From the NCBI RefSeq assembly GCF_030291135.1, contig NZ_CP127409.1, positions 1,488,001-1,552,000 of the forward strand: DNA of 64,000 bases, written 5' to 3'. The notes under the pieces are model-generated. The model was not told the DNA's origin and did not search any database. It saw nothing but the letters and a program-made list of their open reading frames with translations. This DNA comes from Rhodanobacter thiooxydans (GTDB lineage: Bacteria; Pseudomonadota; Gammaproteobacteria; Xanthomonadales; Rhodanobacteraceae). Shown here one piece after another: positions 17,113-25,608 of this stretch (position 1 is its first letter; every line of letters starts with the position of its first letter). A program made the translations under genes and the position numbers.

Positions 17113-17564
17113 GTGTCCGATTCGCGCCGGATGTGTTCGCGCATCGCGCTGTTCAGGTCGGTCTGGGCCTGGTCGAGGGCCTTCAGCAGCGGCTGCAGGC
17201 GGTCGCGGGTGCCGCGCATCGAGGCAGCGGCCTCATCCAGTTCATGCTGGCTGGCGCGCGGCGAGCGGTCGCGGATCCACAGGCGCTGCTGCAGCAGCGC
17301 GCGCAGGCCGGCGTCGATCGCATGCTGCGCGTCCTGTTCGCTGGCGGCCGGCAGGTCGGGATTGAGCGACATCACCGCGTGCGCCTGCTGCAGGCCGTTG
17401 CGGCAGGTCTTCAGGTCGATTTCCAGCCGGTCGGCCAGGTCGAGCAGGGTTCGCAGGCTGCTGCCGCGCAGTGCCTGGCGCCGACGCAGCAGCATGGCCG
17501 CGGCCACCAGGGCAATCAGCAAGGCCAGCAATACGGCGGTGCCGAGCGTCAGATAGGAGTTCAA
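17109..17564 (-). CDS. Small membrane-anchored coiled-coil protein, unknown function
   Basis: The 151-residue product starts with one strong transmembrane helix (about residues 8-26) followed by RRR, so the remainder should be cytoplasmic. That remainder is helical and rich in Leu, Ala, Gln and Arg and looks like a coiled coil. I do not recognise a named family. The only start giving the full helix is a TTG at 17564; no ATG lies upstream in frame before a stop and no clear ribosome-binding site is present, so the N-terminus is uncertain. It overlaps maf by ATGA, so the two are probably co-translated. It could be a spurious extension if a later start is used. Confidence 0.65.
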   Translation of the reverse strand: MNSYLTLGTAVLLALLIALVAAAMLLRRRQALRGSSLRTLLDLADRLEIDLKTCRNGLQQAHAVMSLNPDLPAASEQDAQHAIDAGLRALLQQRLWIRDRSPRASQHELDEAAASMRGTRDRLQPLLKALDQAQTDLNSAMREHIRRESDT

Positions 17565-17660
17565 GGGCGATGGCTCGGGCGACAGGGAGATTCAGTCTGC
17601 CCCATCGGGGCCGGATCAGGCAAAATAGGCGGGTGGCAGGGCGGGGCGATGCCGTCCCGG

Positions 17661-17689
17661 TTGACTTCGGGCGGTTCCGAACCTAACAT
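17661..17689 (+). promoter_or_regulatory. Strong promoter directly before yceD-rpmF
   Basis: TTGACT (17661-17666) and TAACAT (17684-17689) match the sigma-70 consensus well with an exact 17-base spacer. The predicted start point, 6-8 bases after the -10 box, falls only a few bases before the yceD ATG at 17699, implying a leaderless or nearly leaderless mRNA. Confidence 0.7.
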
Positions 17690-17698
17690 TCCGCGATT

Positions 17699-18211
17699 AT
17701 GTCCGTGACACTGCCAGAGTCCGTGGACGCTTGGCGCATGGTCTCGGCGCGGCGTTCGTTCGAAGGAACGCTACCCATCGCGACCATGTCCCGCCTGTGC
17801 GAGGTGTTGGCGAGTACCGATGGGCTGCTGCAGTTCGAGCTGGATTTCGGGCGCGACGAACTGGGCATCAGCTACGTCGACGTTCGTGCACGGGCACCGC
17901 TGGCGCTGGTCTGTCAACGCACGCTGGAGCCATTCGTGCTGCCGGTCGTGGTGGACACCCGGCTGGGCCTGATCAGGCAGGAGCGCGACGAGGCCGGGCT
18001 GCCGCCGGATTGCGAACCGCTGCTGGTGGCCGAGGATGGCCGGTTGAATCCGGCGGTGGTGATAGAAGACGAATTGCTGTTGGCGCTGCCGCTGATTCCG
18101 GTCAACCCGGACAGCAGCCTGCCCGACGAAGTGTCAGGCCATGACCCGGATTCTGCCGGCGAGGGGCGTTCCGAAAGTCCGTTCGCGGTGTTGCGCGAAC
18201 TGAAGAAGTAA
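17699..18211 (+). CDS. yceD: YceD (DUF177), 23S rRNA accumulation protein
   Basis: YceD proteins of the DUF177 family are needed for normal 23S rRNA levels and almost always precede rpmF. The 170-residue product aligns along its whole length with E. coli Yce[10 protein letters not shown] at the start, [13 protein letters not shown] in the middle (the family CxxC is reduced to one Cys), [15 protein letters not shown] and the terminal [11 protein letters not shown]. This supports the ATG at 17699. A strong promoter ends 9 bases before this codon, so there is no room for a ribosome-binding site. rpmF follows after 82 bases. Confidence 0.92.
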   Translation: MSVTLPESVDAWRMVSARRSFEGTLPIATMSRLCEVLASTDGLLQFELDFGRDELGISYVDVRARAPLALVCQRTLEPFVLPVVVDTRLGLIRQERDEAGLPPDCEPLLVAEDGRLNPAVVIEDELLLALPLIPVNPDSSLPDEVSGHDPDSAGEGRSESPFAVLRELKK

Positions 18212-18293
18212 CCGCCGGCCCGGATCGTCCGACCCGGGCCATGACGCAACAGATCAACCTGTTCAATCATCAAGTTTCAGCTGGAGAACCACC

Positions 18294-18488
18294 ATGGCCG
18301 TTGCCAAGAGCCGCCGTACCCCGTCCACCCGCGGCATGCGTCGTGCGCACGACGCGCTGAAGACCGTGCAGCTGTCCACCGATCCGACCAGCGGCGAGGT
18401 GCATCAGCGCCACCACGTCACCAAGGACGGCTACTACCGCGGCAAGAAAGTGATCGAGACCAAGGGCGCGGTGTCGGTCGAGGATTGA
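18294..18488 (+). CDS. rpmF: 50S ribosomal protein L32
   Basis: L32 is a small protein of the large ribosomal subunit. The 64-residue product starts [20 protein letters not shown] and contains [16 protein letters not shown], as in gammaproteobacterial L32. It lacks the CxxC zinc motif of some Gram-positive forms, which is normal for this branch. The ribosome-binding site is GGAG, 8 bases before the ATG. A terminator follows, so L32 is produced from a short yceD-rpmF unit. Confidence 0.97.
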   Translation: MAVAKSRRTPSTRGMRRAHDALKTVQLSTDPTSGEVHQRHHVTKDGYYRGKKVIETKGAVSVED

Positions 18489-18535
18489 CCGGTTTCGCGG
18501 AGCCCTGCGGGGTTCCCGGATTTCGGTCAGGCGAG

Positions 18536-18558
18536 ACGGCGCGGCAACGCGCCGTTTT
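18536..18558 (+). terminator. Terminator after rpmF
   Basis: ACGGCGCG (18536-18543) and CGCGCCGT (18548-18555) pair across a GCAA tetraloop, and the transcript ends in four T. This separates rpmF from fabH. Confidence 0.75.
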
Positions 18559-18649
18559 GCGTTGACGGATACCACGAATGCCGCAGGGGACGGTTGCACT
18601 GGCGCCGTTCAAGGCGTTCAATCCTTCGTTTACGTTGATGGACAGCTGA

Positions 18650-19624
18650 ATGGCCCAGATCTATTCCCGCATCATCGCCACCGGCAGCGCCCTGCCGGAG
18701 CGTGTGGTAACCAACGCCGATCTGGAAAAGATCGTCGACACCAGTGACGAATGGATCCGCACCCGCACCGGCATCCGCCAGCGGCACATCGCCGCCGACG
18801 GCGAGACCACCGGCGACCTGGCCTTCCGCGCTGCGCAGCAGGCGCTGGAGAGCGCTGGCGTCAAGGCTTCCGAACTCGACCTGATCGTGCTGGGCACGAC
18901 CACGCCGGACATCATCTTTCCGTCCACCGCCTGCCTGGTGCAGCATCGCCTCGGCGCGAACGGGTGCGCCGCGTTCGACGTCAATGCGGCCTGCTCGGGC
19001 TTCGTCTACGCGCTGGGCGTGGCCGACAAGTTCATCAAGAGCGGGCAGTCGAAGAAGGTGCTGGTGATCGGTGCCGAGACGCTGACCCGGATGGTCGACT
19101 GGAGCGAGCGCGAGACCTGCGTGCTGTTCGGCGACGGCGCCGGCGCGGTGGTGCTGGAGGCTTCCAGCGAGCCGGGCATCTACGCCACCTGCCTGCATGC
19201 CGACGGCGGTCACAAGGAACTGCTGTACAACCCGGTCGGCGTGTCGGCCGGCTTCAAGGACGAGCCGAATCACGGCGTGCGCATCCGCATGGCCGGCCGT
19301 GAGGTGTTCAAGGTCGCGGTGAAGACGCTCGACTCGCTGGTCGGCGAGACCCTGCAGGCCGCCGGCATGGACGAATCGCAGGTGGACTGGCTGATCCCGC
19401 ACCAGGCCAACCTGCGCATCATCGAGGCGACCGCGAAGCGGCTGAACATGTCGATGGAGCGCGTCATCGTGACCGTCGACAAGCACGCCAATACCTCGTC
19501 CGGCTCGGTGCCGCTGGCACTGGACTACGCGGTGCGCTCGGGCAAGGTGCAGCGCGGCCAGAACCTGCTGCTGGAGGCGTTCGGCGGCGGCTTCACCTGG
19601 GCCTCGGCGCTGCTGCGTTACTGA
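18650..19624 (+). CDS. fabH: Beta-ketoacyl-ACP synthase III
   Basis: FabH starts fatty acid synthesis by condensing acyl-CoA with malonyl-ACP. The 324-residue product carries the Cys115-His251-Asn281 triad in NAACSGFVYAL, IPHQANLRI and NTSSGSVPLAL, and the family's GLY-type C-terminus EAFGGGFTWASALLRY. The ATG at 18650 begins MAQIYSRIIATGSALPE, as in relatives. In E. coli plsX sits just before fabH; here the 161 bases upstream contain only the rpmF terminator and no plsX. A strong terminator follows fabH. Confidence 0.97.
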   Translation: MAQIYSRIIATGSALPERVVTNADLEKIVDTSDEWIRTRTGIRQRHIAADGETTGDLAFRAAQQALESAGVKASELDLIVLGTTTPDIIFPSTACLVQHRLGANGCAAFDVNAACSGFVYALGVADKFIKSGQSKKVLVIGAETLTRMVDWSERETCVLFGDGAGAVVLEASSEPGIYATCLHADGGHKELLYNPVGVSAGFKDEPNHGVRIRMAGREVFKVAVKTLDSLVGETLQAAGMDESQVDWLIPHQANLRIIEATAKRLNMSMERVIVTVDKHANTSSGSVPLALDYAVRSGKVQRGQNLLLEAFGGGFTWASALLRY

Positions 19625-19650
19625 GCCGCCTGCCGCTCGAAGGCTTTTCC

Positions 19651-19684
19651 ACGATGCCGCCCACTCGGGCGGCATCGTGTTTTG
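19651..19684 (+). terminator. Terminator between fabH and fabD
   Basis: A perfect 12-bp stem ACGATGCCGCCC / GGGCGGCATCGT (19651-19662, 19667-19678) with loop ACTC is followed by GTTTTG. It should stop or attenuate transcription from fabH into fabD. Confidence 0.75.
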
Positions 19685-19768
19685 CGCCCCGGGAAATATT
19701 GAATACAGCTGCGTATGGGCGGCGATGCTGGCACCATGGCGGTTTTCGTCGGCAGGATCCACGCCTCC

Positions 19769-20716
19769 ATGAGTTCGATTTCCGCTCCGCTTGCTTTCGT
19801 TTTCCCCGGCCAGGGCTCGCAGTCGGTGGGCATGCTGGCCGAACTGGCCGTGGCACATGCCGAGGTGCAGGCCACGTTCGAGGAAGCCTCGCAAGGCGCC
19901 GGCGTCGACCTGTGGAAGCTGAGCGCGCACGGGCCGGAAGAGCAGCTCAACCGCACCGAGAACACCCAGCCGGCGCTGCTGGCTGCCAGCGTGGCGGTGT
20001 GGCGGGTGTGGCGGAAGCTGGGCGGTGTGCAGCCGGCGCAGTTGTCCGGCCATAGCCTGGGCGAGTACAGCGCGCTGGTCTGTGCCGGCGCGCTGTCGCT
20101 GCATGACGCAGCGGCGCTGGTCGCCGAGCGCGGCCGGTTGATGCAGGCGGCGGTGCTGGCCGGCGTGGGCGCGATGGCGGCGATCCTCGGCGGCGACGAT
20201 GCGCAGATCGCGGCTGTGTGCGAGGAGGTTGCGCAGGGCCAGGTGGTGGCACCGGCCAATTTCAATTCGCCGGGTCAGCTGGTGATTGCCGGCAACGTCG
20301 AGGCGGTCGACCGCGCGCTGGCCAGGCTCGCCGAGCTGGGTGTGAAAAAGGCGATCAAGCTGGCCGTGTCGGTGCCGTCGCATTGCGCGCTGATGCGCGG
20401 GGCGGCTGACCGGCTGGGCGAGCGGATGGCCACGATCGACTGGCGGCTGCCGTCGATCCCGGTGATCCAGAATGCCGAGGCGAAGAGCTACGTCACGGTC
20501 GACGACATTCGCGGCGCGCTGCAGCGTCAGTTGTACCTGCCGGTGCGCTGGACCGAATGCGTGCAGGCGCTTGCCGCCGGCGGCGCCACGCGCATTGCCG
20601 AATGCGGTCCGGGCAAGGTGCTGACCGGCCTGATCAAGCGCATCGACAAGGGCATCGAGGCGCGTGCCATCGGCACCCCGGCTGAACTCGATGCCGCGCG
20701 TGCCGAGTGGGCGTGA
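19769..20716 (+). CDS. fabD: Malonyl-CoA:ACP transacylase
   Basis: FabD transfers malonyl from CoA to acyl carrier protein. The 315-residue product has the N-terminal FVFPGQGSQSVGM, the active-site GHSLGEYSAL with Ser96, the VSVPSHCALM histidine motif and the IAECGPGKVLTGL C-terminal motif. I took the ATG at 19769, since the family starts about six residues before FVFPGQG; the open frame extends to 19715 but those residues have no counterpart. AGGA lies about 12 bases upstream. fabG follows after 43 bases. Confidence 0.96.
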   Translation: MSSISAPLAFVFPGQGSQSVGMLAELAVAHAEVQATFEEASQGAGVDLWKLSAHGPEEQLNRTENTQPALLAASVAVWRVWRKLGGVQPAQLSGHSLGEYSALVCAGALSLHDAAALVAERGRLMQAAVLAGVGAMAAILGGDDAQIAAVCEEVAQGQVVAPANFNSPGQLVIAGNVEAVDRALARLAELGVKKAIKLAVSVPSHCALMRGAADRLGERMATIDWRLPSIPVIQNAEAKSYVTVDDIRGALQRQLYLPVRWTECVQALAAGGATRIAECGPGKVLTGLIKRIDKGIEARAIGTPAELDAARAEWA

Positions 20717-20759
20717 GCGCCGGCTTTTCCGATTTTCGATTTCCGAAGGGACGATTCCA

Positions 20760-21503
20760 ATGAGCAAACCACTGCAAGGTGAAATCGCGCTGGTCACCGG
20801 CGCCAGCCGCGGCATCGGCGCGGCGATTGCCGGCGAACTGGCGGCGATGGGTGCCACCGTGATCGGCACCGCCACCAGCGAGAGCGGCGCCGCCGCCATC
20901 TGCGAGCGGCTGGCCGCGCATGGCGGCCACGGCCGCGTGCTGAACGTCACCGACGGCGCGGCGGTCGAGGGGCTGATCGACGGCATCGCGAAGGAGTTCG
21001 GTGCGGTCTCGATCCTGGTCAACAATGCCGGCATCACCCGCGACCAGCTGTTGATGCGCATGCCCGAAGCGGACTGGCAGGCGATCATCGACACCAACCT
21101 CACCTCGGTTTACCGCACCTCCAAGGCGGTGATGCGCGGCATGATGAAGGCGCGCAAGGGCCGCATCATCTCGATCGCCTCGGTGATCGGGCTCACCGGC
21201 AATCCGGGTCAGTCCAATTACGCAGCAGCCAAGGCCGGCATCATCGCGTTCTCCAAGTCGCTGGCGCGCGAAATCGGCAGCCGCGGCATCACCGTCAACG
21301 TGGTGGCGCCAGGCTTCATCGATACCGACATGACCCGCGCGCTGCCGGAAGAATCGAAACAGGCACTGCTCGGCCAGATCGCACTGGGGCGGCTGGGCGA
21401 GGCATCGGACATCGCCAGGGCGGTGGGCTTCCTGGCCTCGCCGGCGGCGGCCTACATCACCGGGGAAACCCTGCACGTCAATGGCGGCATGTACATGCCG
21501 TAG
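20760..21503 (+). CDS. fabG: 3-oxoacyl-ACP reductase
   Basis: FabG reduces 3-ketoacyl-ACP with NADPH. The 247-residue short-chain dehydrogenase shows the cofactor motif [13 protein letters not shown], the NNAG motif ([12 protein letters not shown]), a catalytic serine in [13 protein letters not shown] and Tyr154/Lys158 in SNYAAAKAG. The C-terminal VNGGMYMP is typical for FabG. The ATG at 20760 follows GAAGGGACG and is 43 bases after fabD. An inverted repeat (21519-21549) follows the gene. Confidence 0.97.
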   Translation: MSKPLQGEIALVTGASRGIGAAIAGELAAMGATVIGTATSESGAAAICERLAAHGGHGRVLNVTDGAAVEGLIDGIAKEFGAVSILVNNAGITRDQLLMRMPEADWQAIIDTNLTSVYRTSKAVMRGMMKARKGRIISIASVIGLTGNPGQSNYAAAKAGIIAFSKSLAREIGSRGITVNVVAPGFIDTDMTRALPEESKQALLGQIALGRLGEASDIARAVGFLASPAAAYITGETLHVNGGMYMP

Positions 21504-21518
21504 GAGTTATGGACGCAG

Positions 21519-21549
21519 TTGTCGCCAGCGGCCCGGTTTTAGGCGACAA
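21519..21549. repeat. Inverted repeat in the fabG-acpP gap
   Basis: TTGTCGCC (21519-21526) and GGCGACAA (21542-21549) form an 8-bp stem around a 15-base loop ending in TTTTA. It may be an operator or a weak terminator. The rest of this 197-base gap shows only the TACAAT box noted separately. Confidence 0.4.
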
Positions 21550-21625
21550 TCGCGTTTTCGCGCCGGTCATGGGGGGCACGCCTCTCCATCACCGGCCAAT
21601 CGTGGCGGCCACGCGGTTTAGCCAC

Positions 21626-21631
21626 TACAAT
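21626..21631 (+). promoter_or_regulatory. Candidate -10 box of an acpP promoter
   Basis: TACAAT stands 70 bases before acpP. No good -35 box is found 16-18 bases upstream (TGGCGG at 21603-21608). A separate acpP promoter would fit the high ACP demand and the long gap after fabG. Confidence 0.35.
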
Positions 21632-21700
21632 GCGCCGGCCTTTCGCGGGCCTCGCGCCGGCACAGACAAATCAATTATTTCCTTGAGAGGTATGGGCAAC

Positions 21701-21940
21701 ATGAGCACCATCGAAGAGCGCGTCAAGAAAATCGTCGTCGAGCAGTTGGGCGTGAAGGAAGATGAAGTCACGGCGAACGCTTCGTTCGTGGACGACCTGG
21801 GCGCAGATTCGCTGGACACGGTGGAACTGGTGATGGCACTCGAGGAAGAGTTCGAGACCGAAATTCCCGACGAGGACGCCGAGAAGATCACCACCGTGCA
21901 GCAGGCCGTTGATTACATCAAGGCCCACTCCAAGGATTGA
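21701..21940 (+). CDS. acpP: Acyl carrier protein
   Basis: AcpP carries growing acyl chains on a phosphopantetheine arm. The 79-residue acidic protein has the attachment motif [11 protein letters not shown] with Ser37, preceded by VDDL and followed by [17 protein letters not shown] chose the ATG at 21701 because the GAGAGG ribosome-binding site (21684-21689) is well placed for it and too close to the in-frame ATG at 21692. A terminator lies 80 bases downstream, before fabF. Confidence 0.97.
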   Translation: MSTIEERVKKIVVEQLGVKEDEVTANASFVDDLGADSLDTVELVMALEEEFETEIPDEDAEKITTVQQAVDYIKAHSKD

Positions 21941-22020
21941 TTGATCCGGGATTGATCGCCACGTACCAGGACCGGCCCGCGCCCGCTGGCCAGCCCGGTT
22001 CCATGTGGCGATATCGAACG

Positions 22021-22043
22021 CTGCGCCATCTTGGCGCAGTTTT
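22021..22043 (+). terminator. Terminator after acpP
   Basis: CTGCGCCA (22021-22028) and TGGCGCAG (22032-22039) form an 8-bp stem with a TCT loop and are followed by TTTT. It divides acpP from fabF, so fabF probably has separate or read-through expression. Confidence 0.75.
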
Positions 22044-22076
22044 CGTTTCTGCAATTTGTAACGTCCGACCCCGTAT

Positions 22077-22095
22077 GGTGGGCAGGATGCCCACC
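22077..22095 (+). repeat. Hairpin GGTGGGCA/TGCCCACC in the fabF leader
   Basis: An 8-bp perfect stem with a GGA loop lies 86 bases before the fabF start. The sequence resembles short dispersed GGTGGGCA palindromes of xanthomonads, but only one copy is seen in this window. Confidence 0.4.
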
Positions 22096-22181
22096 AGGCA
22101 CGATCGGGCGACGTCCCCGCGACCTGCGCGGGACGGCTGCCGGCAGCGGCAGATCCACGCAATCACGTAAGGAACATCAGC

Positions 22182-23420
22182 ATGAGCAAGCGACGTGTGG
22201 TAGTGACCGGCATGGGCATCATCTCGCCAGTCGGCAACGACATCGCCAGCGCCTGGGAGCGTGTGCTCAAGGGCGTCAGCGGCATCGGCCCGGTTACCCA
22301 TTTCGACACCTCCGCTTATTCGACGCGCATCGCCGGACAGGTCAGCGGTTTCGACCCGGCTGAATGGATGCCGCTGAAAGATGTCAAGAAGATGGACCCG
22401 TTCATCCACTACGGCGTGGCGGCGGGCACCCAGGCCCTGCGTGATTCCGGGCTGGAAGTGACCGAGGCGAACGCGCCGCGCATCGGCGTGGCGGTGGGCG
22501 CCGGCATCGGCGGCCTGTACACGATCGAGGCGACCACGCTGGAACTGGAAGCGAAGGGCCCGCGCCGGGTCTCGCCGTTCTACGTGCCCAGCTCGATCAT
22601 CAACATGGTTTCGGGGCAGCTGTCGATCATGTTCGGCCTGAAGGGTCCGAACATCGCCTGCGTCACCGCCTGCACCACCGGCGCGCACAACATCGGGCTG
22701 GCCGCGCGGATGATCCAGTACGGCGATGCCGACGCGATGATCGCCGGCGGCGCCGAGTTCGCCACCACCGGCACCGCGATGGCCGGCTTCTGCTCGGCCA
22801 AGGCGATGTCCACCCGCAACGACGAGCCGACCAGGGCGAGCCGCCCGTGGGACAAGGACCGCGACGGCTTCGTGCTGTCCGATGGCGCCGGCGTGCTGAT
22901 GCTGGAGGAATACGAATTCGCCAAGGCCCGTGGCGCGCGCATCTACGCCGAGCTGGTCGGTTTCGGCATGAGTGGCGACGCGTTCCACATGACGGCGCCG
23001 AGCGAAGGTGGCGAAGGTGCAGCCCGCTGCATCCAGACCGCGCTGAACGATGCCGGTCTCAATCCTGCCGACGTGCAGTACGTCAATGCGCATGGCACCT
23101 CCACGCCGCTGGGCGACTTGGGCGAGGTGATGGCGGCGAAGAAGGTGTTCGGCGATCACGCTTACAAGCTGGCGATGAGCTCGACCAAGTCGACCACCGG
23201 CCACCTGCTTGGCGCGGCCGGTGGCGTCGAGGCGATCTTCAGCATCCTGGCGCTGCGCGACCAGGTGCTGCCGCCGACGATCAACCTGGACGAGCCGGGT
23301 GAAGGCTGCGACCTAGACTTCGTGCCGCACACCGCGCGCGAGGCGAAGGTCGAGGTGGCGATCTCCAACTCGTTCGGCTTTGGTGGCACCAACGGCACGC
23401 TGGCCTTCCGTCGCGTCTGA
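22182..23420 (+). CDS. fabF: Beta-ketoacyl-ACP synthase II
   Basis: FabF elongates acyl-ACP with malonyl-ACP and controls the temperature response of unsaturated chains. The 412-residue product carries the Cys164-His304-His341 triad in [22 protein letters not shown] and [14 protein letters not shown], and the terminal [16 protein letters not shown]. The ATG at 22182 has an AAGGAACA ribosome-binding site. It closes the fab cluster; pabB begins 14 bases later and is probably read through from fabF. Confidence 0.97.
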   Translation: MSKRRVVVTGMGIISPVGNDIASAWERVLKGVSGIGPVTHFDTSAYSTRIAGQVSGFDPAEWMPLKDVKKMDPFIHYGVAAGTQALRDSGLEVTEANAPRIGVAVGAGIGGLYTIEATTLELEAKGPRRVSPFYVPSSIINMVSGQLSIMFGLKGPNIACVTACTTGAHNIGLAARMIQYGDADAMIAGGAEFATTGTAMAGFCSAKAMSTRNDEPTRASRPWDKDRDGFVLSDGAGVLMLEEYEFAKARGARIYAELVGFGMSGDAFHMTAPSEGGEGAARCIQTALNDAGLNPADVQYVNAHGTSTPLGDLGEVMAAKKVFGDHAYKLAMSSTKSTTGHLLGAAGGVEAIFSILALRDQVLPPTINLDEPGEGCDLDFVPHTAREAKVEVAISNSFGFGGTNGTLAFRRV

Positions 23421-23434
23421 CTGACCGATCGGGC

Positions 23435-24781
23435 GTGACCTGCCATCGCCGCTCCCTGGACGGCCGGCGCGACCTGCTTGCGCCGGCCGCTTCGTTTCCC
23501 GCTAGCTATCCCTGCCTGCTGGAAAGCGTGGTGCATGGCACCGCGCAGTCGCGCTACGACATCCTGTTCGCATTCCCGCGCGAACGGCTGACCCTGCACG
23601 CCGACGGTTGCCTGCGCGATGAGGCGGACAGCGTGCGTGAGGGTCGCTTCCTCGATGCACTGGATGCCGCCTGGCAGGCCGAGCGCCTGCCGCCGGAAAA
23701 CGACGGGTTGCCGTTCCACGGCGGCTGGGTGCTGCTGCTGGCGTACGAACTGGCTGGCGAGATCGAGCCGTCGCTGAAACTGCAACCGTCGCCGACGCTG
23801 CCGCTGGCACTGGCCGTGCGCTGTCCGGCTGCAGTGATCGTCGACCATCTGCGCGATTGCACGATCCTGGTCGCCGAGGCGGGCCACGAAGACCTGCTCG
23901 ACGCGCTGGAAGCCGATCTTGCGGCCATGCCACCGATTCCGTCGCTGGCCGCCCCGGCCGCCTGGGAAGAGGATGCGCCACGGCAGTTCCTCGACGGTGT
24001 GGCGCGCATCCACGAGCACCTCTACGCCGGTGACATCTTCCAGGTGAACCTGTCGCGCGCCTGGCGCGCCCGTTTTGCGCAGCCGCCGGTTCCGGCCTCG
24101 CTGTATGCCGTGCTGCGCCGGGCCAATCCGGCGCCGTTTGCCGGTCTGCTGCAGCAGCCGGGCTGGGCGGTGGCAAGCTCCTCGCCGGAACGGCTGGTCG
24201 AAGTGCGCGGCGGCGTGGCGCAGACCCGGCCTATCGCCGGCACGCGGCCCCGATTGCCAGGTGACGATGAGCTGGCACGCATCCGCGAGCTCAGTGGGCA
24301 CCCGAAGGAGCGCGCCGAGCACGTGATGCTGATCGACCTGGAGCGCAACGACCTCGGCCGCGTCTGCGTGCCGGGCACGGTCGAGGTCGACGAGTTGATG
24401 GTGGTGGAGAGTTATGCCCACGTTCACCACATCGTCTCCAATGTACGCGGGCGCCTGCGCGCCGAGGTGACGCCCGGCGAGGTGATCGCCGCCACCTTCC
24501 CGGGCGGCACCATCACCGGCTGCCCCAAGGTGCGCTGCATGGAAATCATCGCCGCGCTGGAAGACGCACCACGTGGCGCGTATACCGGCGCGCTGGGCTA
24601 TCTCGATCGCAACGGTGAGCTCGACTTGAACATCCTGATCCGCACCCTGACCCTGATTGGCGACGAAGTGAGCCTGCGCGCGGGCGCAGGCATCGTGGCC
24701 GACTCGGTGGCGGCCAGCGAACTGGAGGAGACCCGCGCCAAGGCGCGCGGCCTGCTGCGCGCGCTGGGAGTGCCGGACTGA
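23435..24781 (+). CDS. pabB: Aminodeoxychorismate synthase component I
   Basis: PabB turns chorismate and ammonia into 4-amino-4-deoxychorismate for folate. The 448-residue product has the chorismate-binding domain in its C-terminal two thirds: GDIFQVNLSRAW, SSPERLVEV, PIAGTRPRLPGD, IDLERNDLGRVC, FPGGTITGCPKVRCMEI and GAGIVADSVAASELEE. The PIAGT motif has alanine where E. coli PabB has the catalytic Lys274 of PIKGT, and an LLES stretch (28-31) recalls anthranilate synthase. The adjacent pabC and absence of trp genes favour PabB. The start is a GTG at 23435; no amidotransferase gene (pabA) is nearby. The stop overlaps the pabC start by one base. Confidence 0.85.
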   Translation: MTCHRRSLDGRRDLLAPAASFPASYPCLLESVVHGTAQSRYDILFAFPRERLTLHADGCLRDEADSVREGRFLDALDAAWQAERLPPENDGLPFHGGWVLLLAYELAGEIEPSLKLQPSPTLPLALAVRCPAAVIVDHLRDCTILVAEAGHEDLLDALEADLAAMPPIPSLAAPAAWEEDAPRQFLDGVARIHEHLYAGDIFQVNLSRAWRARFAQPPVPASLYAVLRRANPAPFAGLLQQPGWAVASSSPERLVEVRGGVAQTRPIAGTRPRLPGDDELARIRELSGHPKERAEHVMLIDLERNDLGRVCVPGTVEVDELMVVESYAHVHHIVSNVRGRLRAEVTPGEVIAATFPGGTITGCPKVRCMEIIAALEDAPRGAYTGALGYLDRNGELDLNILIRTLTLIGDEVSLRAGAGIVADSVAASELEETRAKARGLLRALGVPD

Positions 24782-25608
24782 TGACGGCGCGCATGCTGGT
24801 CGATGGCGTGGCGGCGGCGCAGGTGTCGGTGCTGGATCGTGGCCTGGCCTATGGCGACGGCCTGTTCGAGAGCATCCGCCTGGTTGGCACGGTGGCGCCG
24901 CTGTGGCCGAGACACATGCAGCGGCTGGCCGAAGGCTGTGTGCGCCTGCGCATCCCGGCGCCCGATCCGGCACAACTGTGGCACGAAGCGCTGCAAGTCA
25001 GCTGCGGCATGGCGGCCTCGGTGCTGCGCATCACCGTCACCCGCGGCCCGGGTGAACGCGGCTACGCCCTGCCGGCCTCGCCGCAACCGACGCGGGTAGT
25101 GGCCGCCTTCGTGCCGCCACCGGTCGCCGCCGAGGCTTACGCACAAGGCGTGCGCCTGCGCGTGTGCAACATCCAGCTGGCGGAACAGCCGCTGCTGGCT
25201 GGCATCAAGCACCTCAACCGGCTGGAGCAGGTGCTGGCGCGTGCCGAGTGGAATGATCCGGCGATCGCCGAAGGTGTGCTGCTGGATAGCCATGGGCGGG
25301 TGATTTCGGCGACCATGGCCAATCTGTTTGCGCTGGTCGACGACGAATGGCTGACGCCGTCGCTGGACCGTTGCGGCGTGGCCGGAGTAGCCCGTGCCGA
25401 GGTGCTGGCGGCGTGTCCGCAGGCACGGATCGGCGAGTTGACGCTGGCTGCCTTGCGCGGTGCCAGCGAGGTTTTCCTGAGTTCGAGCGTGCGCGGCATC
25501 CTGCCGGTGCGTTCGCTGGATGAACGCAGCTATGCGCCGGGCGCCATGACCCGCCAGTTGCAGCAACATTGGCGTGACCTGGGATTTTCGATGGAGCAGG
25601 GCGGATGA
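24781..25608 (+). CDS. pabC: Aminodeoxychorismate lyase
   Basis: PabC is a PLP enzyme that splits aminodeoxychorismate into 4-aminobenzoate and pyruvate. The 275-residue fold-type IV product has VLDRGLAYGDGLFESI near the N-terminus and the PLP lysine Lys143 in LLAGIKHLNRLEQVLA, with SATMANLFALVDDEW and VFLSSSVRGILPV following. It starts on the A of the pabB TGA and overlaps mltG by 4 bases, as in E. coli where pabC-yceG(mltG)-tmk-holB are contiguous. Confidence 0.94.
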   Translation: MTARMLVDGVAAAQVSVLDRGLAYGDGLFESIRLVGTVAPLWPRHMQRLAEGCVRLRIPAPDPAQLWHEALQVSCGMAASVLRITVTRGPGERGYALPASPQPTRVVAAFVPPPVAAEAYAQGVRLRVCNIQLAEQPLLAGIKHLNRLEQVLARAEWNDPAIAEGVLLDSHGRVISATMANLFALVDDEWLTPSLDRCGVAGVARAEVLAACPQARIGELTLAALRGASEVFLSSSVRGILPVRSLDERSYAPGAMTRQLQQHWRDLGFSMEQGG

